This document shows positions 54,415 to 62,220 of a DNA stretch of 64,000 bases, piece after piece. The stretch's first letter is position 1. Each line of letters begins with the position of its first letter. The stretch is taken from contig NZ_BIFH01000014.1 in assembly GCF_003967355.1 (NCBI RefSeq), positions 670,709 to 734,708 of the forward strand. Direction: 5' to 3'. This DNA comes from Embleya hyalina (lineage in GTDB: Bacteria > Actinomycetota > Actinomycetes > Streptomycetales > Streptomycetaceae). The notes under the pieces were generated by a model, which made no database searches, was not told the origin of the DNA, and was given only the letters and a program-made list of their open reading frames with translations. A program made the position numbers and the translations under genes.

Positions 54415-56921
54415 TGCGGGTCCCGCTTTCGTGGTTGCGGGAGTACGTCGACCTCCCCGCCGGCGAGTCCGGGCGCGACGTCGCCGACAAGCTCGTGGCG
54501 CTCGGCCTCGAGGTCGAGACGGTCGAACAGCTCGGCGCGGACCTCAAGGGTCCGCTCGTGGTCGGACAGGTGCTGGAGATCGAGGAGCTGGAGGGCTTCA
54601 AGAAGCCGATCCGGTTCTGCAAGGTCGACGTCGGCGACGCCAACGGCACCGGCGAGCCGCAGGAGATCGTCTGCGGCGCGCGCAACTTCGAGGTCGACGA
54701 CAAGGTCGTGGTGATCCTGCCGGGCGGCGTGCTGCCCGGGCCGTTCGAGATCGCCGAGCGCAAGACCTACGGGCGCGTGTCGCGCGGAATGATCTGCTCG
54801 GCCCGCGAACTGGGCATGGGCGACGACCACGACGGCATCATCGTGCTGCCGATCGAGGCGCAGATCGGCGCGGACGCGATCGAACTGCTCGGCCTGGTCG
54901 ACGAGGTGCTCGACATCGCGGTCACCCCGGACCGCGGCTACTGCCTGTCGATGCGCGGCGTCGCCCGCGAGGCGGCGATCGCCTACGGGCAGCCGCTGCG
55001 CGACCCGGCGCTGCTGGACGTGCCCGACGCCAACGGGTACGGCTACCCGGTGCGGGTCGAGGACCCGGCCGGCTGCGACCGCTTCGTCGCGCGCACCGTG
55101 GTCGGCGTCGACCCCGACGCGCCCTCGCCGCTGTGGGTGCAGCGCCGCGTGCAGATGAGCGGCATGCGGCCGATCTCGCTGGTCGTGGACGTGACCAACT
55201 ACGTCATGCTCGAACTGGGCCAGCCGCTGCACGCCTACGACCGGGCCCGCCTGCAGGGTCCGATCGTGGTGCGCCGCGCGCAGGCCGGCGAGAAGCTGAC
55301 CACCCTCGACGACGCCGAGCGCACGCTCGACCCCGAGGACCTGCTGATCTGCGACAACCGCGGGCCGATCGGCCTCGCGGGCGTGATGGGCGGCGAGAGC
55401 ACCGAGATCGGCGACGACACGAGCGACATCGTGATCGAGGCCGCGCACTTCGACCCGGTGGCCATCGCGCGCACCGCGCGTCGGCACAGGCTGTCCTCGG
55501 AGGCGTCGCGCCGGTTCGAGCGCGGCGTGGACCCGGAGGCGGCCCGCGCGGCGGCGCAGCGCGCGGTCGACCTGCTGGCCGCGCTCGGCGGCGAGCGGGC
55601 CCAGGCCGAGGCGGGCGTGACCGAGGTGGACGCGCCGCGCGAACCGGTGCGGATCACCCTGGCCGCCGACCACGCGGCGAAGGTCGCGGGCGTGCCCTAC
55701 ACCCGCGAGACGGTGGCCCAGCGGCTGCAGGAGGTGGGCTGCTCGGTCGAGGGCATCGACACGCTCACCGTCGGCCCGCCGACCTGGCGGCCCGACCTGA
55801 CCGATCCCAACGACCTGGCCGAAGAGGTCATCCGGTTGGAGGGCTACGACCGGGTGCCCGCCACGCTGCCGCAGGTGCCGGCCGGTCGCGGGCTGACCGC
55901 CGACCAGCGGCGCCGGCGCCGGCTGGGCCGGGCACTGGCGGGCGCGGGCTACACCGAGGTGCTGAACTACCCGTTCCTGGGGCAGAGCGCGTTCGACGAC
56001 CTCGGCCTGGCCGAGGACGACGCGCGGCGGCGCACGGTGGTGCTGGTCAACCCGATCTCCGAGGAGGAGCCGGCGCTGCGCACCACGCTGCTGCCGGGCC
56101 TGCTGGACACGCTGCGTCGCAACCTCGGGCGCGGCAACGCCGACCTCGCGCTGTTCGAGTCGGGTGTGGTCTTCCGGCCGAACGCCGCGACCCCGCCGGC
56201 GCCCGTGCTCGCCGTGGACCGGCGGCCGAGCGAGGAGGAACTGGCCGCGCTGGCCGCGGCGTTGCCGCACCAGCCGCAGCGGATCGCGGTCGTGCTGTCC
56301 GGGGAGCGCGAGCGCTCCGGGTGGTGGGGCAAGGGCCGGCCGCAGAACTGGGCGGACGCGATCGAGGCCGCGCGGGTGGTCGCGGACGCCGTCGGGGTCG
56401 AGCTGACCGTGCGGGCGGACCGGCACGAGCCGTGGCACCCGGGGCGCTGCGCCGCGCTGGTGGCGACCGCGCCGGACGGGAGCGAGCGGGTCGTCGGGCA
56501 CGCCGGCGAACTGCACCCGAGGGTGCTCAAGACGCTGCACCTGCCGGAGCGGGTCGGCGCGATGGAGTTGGACCTGGACCTGCTCACCGCCGACCTGGAC
56601 GGGGAGCACGCGGTCCAGGCCGGGCACGTCTCCTCCTACCCGGTGGCCACCCAGGACGTGGCGCTCGTGGTGCCCGACTCGGTGCCGGCCGCCGCGGTGC
56701 AGGCCGCGCTGGTCGAGGGGGCCGGGGCGCTGCTCGAATCGGTGCGCCTGTTCGACGTGTACACCGGGTCGCAGGTCGGCGAGGGCAGCAAGTCGCTGGC
56801 GTACGCGCTGCGCTTCCGGGCGCAGGACCGCACGCTCACGGTCGAGGAGGCGACGGCCGCGCGCGACGCGGCGGTGGCGCTCGCGGCGGAGCGGACCGGG
56901 GCGGTGCTGCGCGGGGCGTGA
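54414..56921 (+). CDS. pheT: Phenylalanyl-tRNA synthetase beta subunit
   Basis: An 835-residue subunit. Domain order is B1/EMAP tRNA-binding fold (about 40-150, [20 protein letters not shown]), B3/B4 editing domain (about 210-380, [19 protein letters not shown]), B5 (about 405-475), catalytic-like core (about 490-730), and a C-terminal FDX-ACB domain (about 740-835, [20 protein letters not shown]). The N-terminus [14 protein letters not shown] is canonical. Its ATG overlaps the pheS stop by one base, so the two are co-translated. Confidence 0.97.
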
Positions 56922-56944
56922 CGCCTCGGGCCGGATCGGTCGAC

Positions 56945-56979
56945 GTGGGCCCGCACACCGTGACGGTGTGCGGGCCCAC
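56945..56979. terminator. Perfect 16-bp hairpin terminator after pheT
   Basis: GTGGGCCCGCACACCG (56945-56960) pairs perfectly with CGGTGTGCGGGCCCAC (56964-56979) around TGA. It lies between convergent pheT and the first glycosyltransferase gene and has the same arms as the hairpin at 21961. Confidence 0.85.
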
Positions 56980-57011
56980 CGGCGTGTGCGGGGTCGCCGG
57001 TCGGGCTCCGG

Positions 57012-58880
57012 TCAGCGGTGGGTGGGGTCGGTGGGCAGGACGCCCGGGGCCAGGACGTCGACGCCGCAGATCTGCCTGGCGGCGGCGATCGGGTCGTTGG
57101 GGAAGCGGAAGGACGTGCGGCGCACGGCGCCGGTGAGGTTGGCGACGAAGCGGTGCCGGGTCAGCGGGGCGCGGGTCGAGTCCAGCAGTTCCTTGAGCCG
57201 GCCGCGGTTCGTGTCGCCGCAGGTGAGGGTGTAGCGGGCGGCCGCGATGCGGATCGGGTCGATGCCCGGGGGTGGCGGGGCGGCCGGGTCGGCGTACTGG
57301 GCGAGCACCCAGGCCGGGTCGATCTGCTTCTCGTGGCCGGGGCGGCCCCGGGTGGACAGCTGTACGTGCGCGGCGAGCGGATAGGCCAGGCCCAGGTCGT
57401 CGAGGGCGATGCCGGTGAGCGGGACGGCCGCGCCGAGCATGCCCAGGGAGGGCCACATCGCCACGATCGGCGCGGCGACGTCCGGGCGCAGCGGGGCGTC
57501 GAGGGTGTGTGTGGGGGAGCGGTCGACCAGGGTGTGTCGGTATCCCGGGCGGGGGCCGCGGACGACGGTGGGGAAGCCGGGGTAGCCGTCGATGAAGGCG
57601 TCGGCGGTGACGGGGTTGGCCACGCCCAGGACGGAGGTGTAGAAGCCGCGTTCGTCGGCGATGCCGGCCGGGCCGATGCGGTCGTAGGGGACCCGGAAGG
57701 CGGATGCGCACAGCAGGGCCCAGGCGGCCAGGGCGGCCACGGCGGGGATCGCGATTCGGCTCGCCGGGATCACCAGGATCGGCAGGAGCAGCAGGAACAG
57801 GCCCGGGAGCAGCATCCGGGCGTGCATGAAGTCGCCGCCGACGCGGACCACGTAGAGCAGCATGGCGAGACCGCACAGGACGGGGGTCGCGTAGAGGGTG
57901 CGGCGGACGCGGGCGCCCGGGGGCGGGGTCGCGGTGGTGCGCGCGGTGCGGCGTCGGGTGAGCACGCCGGCGGTGCCGAGCGCGGCGAGGGTGAGCAGGG
58001 GCAGCCACAGGTGGTACGGGTCGGCCAGGTCGCGGACGTAGGCCCAGCCCCGGGTCCAGTCGCTCGCGCCGGCCTCCTTGGTGATCGCGGGCAGGGGGAG
58101 CAGGACGCCGTAGTAGCCCATCCGGAAGATCTCGTAGGCCAGCGGGAGCGCGGTCGCGGCGGCGACGAGGGCCGCCGCGCGGCGGGGGCGCGGGCGGTAC
58201 ACGAGGGCGAGGGCGGTCAGGAAGCCGAGTGTGGCGATGGCCAGGTCGGGGCGGACCATCGGGCCCAGGCCCGCCACGACGGCGAGGCCGTACGCGCGGC
58301 GGGTGTGCGGGTCGGCGGCGAGGCGTACGAGCAGCCACCAGCAGCCGGCGATCCACAGGGTGGTCGGGCCGGTTTCGAGGCCGGAGGTGGCGAAGTCCCG
58401 GACCGGCGGCAGGGCGAGCAGGATCAGGGCGCCGCAGGGGAGCAGGTGGGCCTGCCCGGCGGTGGGCAGGTACAGGCGGCGGCCGGCGTCGGCGGCCAGG
58501 AACCAGCCGAGTACGGCGCACAGCAGGCCGAGGCGCACGGCCAGGGGCGCGGGGTCCTGGCCGGTGAGGCGGGTCGCGGCGACCAGGAGCCACTGCCAGA
58601 GCGTGCCGGTCGCGGCCTCGGCGCGCTCGCCCGGGTTGAACACGGGGCCGTTGCCGGCCAGGATCTGCCGGACCGGGCGGGTGTAGATCAGGCCGTCGTC
58701 GCACAGCCAGCTGCGTCTTCCGCCGAGGACGGCCACGAACAGGGCGGGCAGCAGCACCGCGGCGATGTTCCATCGGGCGACGCGGCGTGGTGTGTGCGGG
58801 TGCGGGTGCGGGAGAGGTGCGGGGGCGGGGTGGTCGGCGGGCGGTGGGCCCTGGTCGGTCGGGGTGGTGGTCGGGGTCAT
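57012..58880 (-). CDS. GT-C membrane glycosyltransferase, AftB/ZomB-like, copy 1
   Basis: A 622-residue polytopic protein with about ten membrane helices. The conserved first-loop segment DDGLIYTRPVRQILAGNGPV carries the Asp-Asp pair expected for GT-C enzymes. RVGGDFMHARMLLPGLF is a second family hallmark, and a soluble C-terminal domain follows. The relatives are mycobacterial arabinofuranosyltransferase AftB and the ZomB group. A polyprenyl-phosphate sugar is the likely donor; the acceptor is unknown, since Streptomyces lacks mycobacterial-type arabinogalactan. The ATG at 58880 has GGAGG upstream. It is divergent from the SDR gene, 79 bases apart. Confidence 0.82.
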   Translation of the reverse strand: MTPTTTPTDQGPPPADHPAPAPLPHPHPHTPRRVARWNIAAVLLPALFVAVLGGRRSWLCDDGLIYTRPVRQILAGNGPVFNPGERAEAATGTLWQWLLVAATRLTGQDPAPLAVRLGLLCAVLGWFLAADAGRRLYLPTAGQAHLLPCGALILLALPPVRDFATSGLETGPTTLWIAGCWWLLVRLAADPHTRRAYGLAVVAGLGPMVRPDLAIATLGFLTALALVYRPRPRRAAALVAAATALPLAYEIFRMGYYGVLLPLPAITKEAGASDWTRGWAYVRDLADPYHLWLPLLTLAALGTAGVLTRRRTARTTATPPPGARVRRTLYATPVLCGLAMLLYVVRVGGDFMHARMLLPGLFLLLLPILVIPASRIAIPAVAALAAWALLCASAFRVPYDRIGPAGIADERGFYTSVLGVANPVTADAFIDGYPGFPTVVRGPRPGYRHTLVDRSPTHTLDAPLRPDVAAPIVAMWPSLGMLGAAVPLTGIALDDLGLAYPLAAHVQLSTRGRPGHEKQIDPAWVLAQYADPAAPPPPGIDPIRIAAARYTLTCGDTNRGRLKELLDSTRAPLTRHRFVANLTGAVRRTSFRFPNDPIAAARQICGVDVLAPGVLPTDPTHR

Positions 58881-58947
58881 CGGCGGCGGCCTCCGGGCGG
58901 TCGGACGGCGCCGGTGGGAACGTCCGTTCCGCCGGGCGCGCACCTCG

Positions 58948-58953
58948 TAGGGT
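58948..58953 (+). promoter_or_regulatory. -10 box of leaderless SDR gene
   Basis: TAGGGT lies six bases before the ATG at 58960. Confidence 0.6.
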
Positions 58954-58959
58954 GGCGCC

Positions 58960-59634
58960 ATGAGTACTTACGTGATCACCGGTGCGGGTAGCGGTATCGG
59001 CGCGGAGATCGCCCGCCTGTTGCGGGAGGACGGTCACGATCTGGTCGCGATCGTGCGGTCGGAGCGGCGGGCGGCGGATCTGGCGGGGCCGGGGGTGCGG
59101 ACGGTGGTGGCCGACCTGGAGCGTCCGGAGACCATCGCCGAGGCGCTGGCGCCGTTGGCGGACGAGACGTTCGCGGGGCTGGTGCACAGTGCGGGCGTCG
59201 CGGAGTTGGGCACGGTGGCGGAGACGACCGTGGCCGTGTGGGCGCACACGCTGACCGTGAACGTGATCGCGGTGGCGGAGGTGACGCGTGTGTTGTTGCC
59301 GGCGTTGCGGCGTGGGCGGGGTGATGTGGTGTTGCTGAACAGTGGGGCGGGGTTGCGTACGAATGCGGGGTGGGCCGCGTATTCGGCGAGCAAGCACGCG
59401 TTGAAGGCGTTCGCGGACGGGCTGCGGGAGGAGGAGCCGGGGTTGCGGGTGAGCAGTGTGTATCCGGGGCGGACGGCTACGGCGATGCAGCGTGGTGTGC
59501 GGGAGCAGGAGGGCGGGGTTTACGAGAGCTCGCGCTACAGCGATCCCGTGACGGTGGCGGGGGTCGTGGTGTCGACGCTCGCGCTTCCGGGGGATTCGGT
59601 GGTCGGTGACGTGACGGTGCGCTCGCGGGGTTGA
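58960..59634 (+). CDS. Short-chain dehydrogenase/reductase
   Basis: A 224-residue NAD(P)-dependent oxidoreductase. The nucleotide motif is TGAGSGIG (residues 7-14), the VADLE segment (about 50-54) contacts the adenine, HSAGVAE replaces the usual NNAG, and the catalytic residues are Ser in LLNSGAGL and YSASK. C-terminal PGRTATAM is the usual cofactor-binding site. The substrate is unknown. It starts as a leaderless transcript and is convergent with the second glycosyltransferase gene across the repeat array. Confidence 0.9.
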   Translation: MSTYVITGAGSGIGAEIARLLREDGHDLVAIVRSERRAADLAGPGVRTVVADLERPETIAEALAPLADETFAGLVHSAGVAELGTVAETTVAVWAHTLTVNVIAVAEVTRVLLPALRRGRGDVVLLNSGAGLRTNAGWAAYSASKHALKAFADGLREEEPGLRVSSVYPGRTATAMQRGVREQEGGVYESSRYSDPVTVAGVVVSTLALPGDSVVGDVTVRSRG

Positions 59635-59648
59635 CGCGGGCCTGTCGT

Positions 59649-60270
59649 CCTCAAGCGCCGGACGGGCTGGTGTGGCGGGTTCGGTGCCGGGGGCCGGGCT
59701 GCGCTCCGAGCCTGGTGCGGTTTCGGGGTCGGGCTGTGCGTTGCTTCGTCCTCAGGCGCCGGACGGGCTGGGTTGGGACCGGTTCGGGTTCCGGGCCGGG
59801 CTGCGCCCCGCCTTGTCCTCAAGCGCCGGACGGGCTGATTTGGTTTGGGTCGGGCTGTGCCGTTGCTTCGTCCTCGAGCGCCGGACGGGCTGGATGTGGG
59901 CCGGATCGCCTTCGCAGCCGGGCTGCGCCCCGCCTTGTCCTCGAGCGCCGGACGGGCTGGGTTGGGACCGGTTCGGCTTCCGGGCCGGGCTGCGCCCCGC
60001 CTTGTCCTCAAGCGCCGGACGGGCTGATTTGGGCTTGGTTCGGCCTTTGGGTCGGGCTGTGCGTTGCTTCGTCCTCGAGCGCCGGACGGGCTGGATGTGG
60101 GTCGGATCGCCTTCGCAGCCGGGCTGCGCCCCGCCTTGTCCTCGAGCGCCGGACGGGCTGGGTTGGGACTGGTTCGGGTTCCGGGTCGGGCTGCGCCCTG
60201 CCTGTTCTCAAGCGCCGGACGGGCTGGTTTGGGCTTGGTTCGGCTTTTGGGTCGGGCTGTGCGTTGGCTT
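59649..60270 (+). repeat. REP-like array with P/Q/R higher-order structure
   Basis: Nine copies of the core CCTCRAGCGCCGGACGGGCT start at 59649, 59750, 59817, 59872, 59939, 60006, 60073, 60140 and 60206. Copies 2-9 follow three unit types of about 67 bases in the order P-Q-R-P-Q-R-P-Q. P continues GGTTGGGACCGGTTCGG, Q continues ATTTGGGCTTGGTTCGG, and R continues GATGTGGGTCGGATCGCC. The higher-order period is 201 bases. The first Q lacks about 12 bases. The array begins 15 bases after the SDR stop and ends at the stop of the second glycosyltransferase gene. Confidence 0.92.
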
Positions 60271-60272
60271 GG

Positions 60273-62141
60273 TCAGTGGTTGGGGTTGTCGGTGGGGAGG
60301 ACGTTTTTTTGGAGGACGTCTACGCCGCAGACTTCCTTGGCGGCTGTTACCGGGTCGTTGGGGAAGCGGAATGAGGTGCGGTCCCAGGCGCCGGTGAAGT
60401 TCTTTTTGAAGCGGCTCCAGGTCATGGGTTCTTGGACCGATTCCTGGAGTTCCTTGATTTTGCCGCTGTTGGTGTTGCCGCAGGTCAAGGCGTAGCGGGC
60501 GGCTTTGACGCGGATCGGGTCGATGCCCGGGGGGAGGACGGCGTCCGGGGAGGTGTACTGGGCGAACACCCAGGCGATGTCGATTTCCTTCTCGTGGCCC
60601 GGGCGGCCTCGGGTGGTGAGTTCCACGTGGGCGGCCAGGGGGTAGGCCAGGCCGAGGATGTCGACGGAGATGCCGTTGAGCGGGGTGTTCGCGCCGTTCA
60701 TGCCGAGGTTGGTCCATACCGTGGCGACCGGGGCGGGCAGCTTCGGGTCGAGGGCGGTGACGTAGAAGCCGTCGTACCAGGGGTAGACGATCACGTGCGT
60801 GTGGTCGGCGCGGGCGGCTTCGGCGGCGGCGGGGAAGCGCGGGTAGTTGGCCACGTAGGAGTAGGCGGTGACCGGGTTGGCGACCTTGAGCGCGCCGATG
60901 TAGAAGGCACGTTCGTCGGCGATGCCGCGCGGGCCGATGCCCTCGTAGGGCACCCGGAAGGCGGCCGCGCAGACCACGGCCCAGCCGATCAGCACGGTGG
61001 CGGCGGGTACCGCGAGCCGGTTCGCCGGGACCACGAGGATGGGCAGCAGCAGGGTGAACAGGCCGGGCAGCAACATCCGGGCGTGCATGAAGTCGCCGCC
61101 GACGCGGATCACGTAGAGCAGCATGACCAGGCCGCACGCCACGGGCACGGCGAAGACGGTGATCCGGGCCCACGCGGTGCGGTCGATCGTGCGCGGGTCC
61201 AGCCGGGCGCGGGCGGGGTCGCGGCGTACGCGGAGCACCGCCTGGGCGAGTACGCAGGCGGCGAGTACGGCGAACGGGATCCACAGGTGGTACGGCCCGG
61301 TCAGGTCGCGGACGTAGTTCCAGCCCCGGGACCAGTCGCTCGCCGACGCCTCCTTGGTCACGGCGGGCAGCGGCAGCACGACGCCGTAGTAGCCCATCCG
61401 GAAGATCTCGTACAGCAGGGGGAGGGTGAACGCGGTGCCGAACAGGGCGAGGGCGCGGAGCGGGCGCGGGCGGCGGATCACGGCGAGCGCGATCAGGAAC
61501 CCGAGGGTGGCGATGGCCAGGTCGGGGCGCACCGTCGGGCCCAGGCCCGCGACGAAGGCCAGCGTGTAGGCGACGCGGGCGCGCGGGTCGTGCGGGAGGC
61601 GGACCAGGAGCCACCAGCAGCCGGCGATCCACAACGTGGTCAGCCCGGTTTCCAGGCCGGAGGTGGCGAAGTCCCACACCGGCGGCAGCGCGAGCAGGGC
61701 GATCACGCCGAACGGCACCAGGAGGGGGAGGCGCGCGGTGCGTTCGTGCAGCCGACGGGTGGCCTGGAGCGCGAGGACGTACCCGGCGGTGGTGCACAGC
61801 AGCCCCAGATAGACCGCGAGGCGGCCGACGTCGCTCTGGGTGATCCAGGACGCGAGGACCAGGATCCACTGCCACAGCGTGCTCGTGGAGGACTCGGCGC
61901 GTTCGCCCACGTTGAACACGGGGCCGTTGCCGGCCAGGATCTGGCGCACGGTGCGGGTGAAGATCAGGCCGTCGTCGCTGATCCAGCGTCGGTGCCAGCC
62001 CAGGATCAGCACGATCAGGGCGGGCGTCAGCACCATCGCGAGGTTCCAGCGGGCCGTGCCGCGGGTGGACGGGCCGTCCTCGGGAGGATCGGCCTGTCGC
62101 CCGAAGCGCGAGCGCCCGGACAGCACACTCACGAGGCTCAT
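60273..62141 (-). CDS. GT-C membrane glycosyltransferase, AftB/ZomB-like, copy 2
   Basis: A 622-residue paralogue of copy 1. SDDGLIFTRTVRQILAGNGP keeps the Asp-Asp pair, and RVGGDFMHARMLLPGLFTLL and GPTVRPDLAIATLGFLIALA are conserved. The C-terminal domain resembles that of copy 1 down to CGVDVL. An insertion HTHVIVYPWYDGFYVTALDP before LGMNGANTPL is absent in copy 1. The ATG at 62141 has GGAG about 10 bases upstream, and TATGGT at 62180-62185 is a possible -10. It is 79 bases downstream of copy 3 and may be co-transcribed. Confidence 0.82.
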   Translation of the reverse strand: MSLVSVLSGRSRFGRQADPPEDGPSTRGTARWNLAMVLTPALIVLILGWHRRWISDDGLIFTRTVRQILAGNGPVFNVGERAESSTSTLWQWILVLASWITQSDVGRLAVYLGLLCTTAGYVLALQATRRLHERTARLPLLVPFGVIALLALPPVWDFATSGLETGLTTLWIAGCWWLLVRLPHDPRARVAYTLAFVAGLGPTVRPDLAIATLGFLIALAVIRRPRPLRALALFGTAFTLPLLYEIFRMGYYGVVLPLPAVTKEASASDWSRGWNYVRDLTGPYHLWIPFAVLAACVLAQAVLRVRRDPARARLDPRTIDRTAWARITVFAVPVACGLVMLLYVIRVGGDFMHARMLLPGLFTLLLPILVVPANRLAVPAATVLIGWAVVCAAAFRVPYEGIGPRGIADERAFYIGALKVANPVTAYSYVANYPRFPAAAEAARADHTHVIVYPWYDGFYVTALDPKLPAPVATVWTNLGMNGANTPLNGISVDILGLAYPLAAHVELTTRGRPGHEKEIDIAWVFAQYTSPDAVLPPGIDPIRVKAARYALTCGNTNSGKIKELQESVQEPMTWSRFKKNFTGAWDRTSFRFPNDPVTAAKEVCGVDVLQKNVLPTDNPNH

Positions 62142-62220
62142 GGTTCGTTGACTCCAGTCGGGGCGGGCGGGCCGACCACACCATAACCACTGATGATCGA
62201 CTGCCGGACCGATGACGGGC

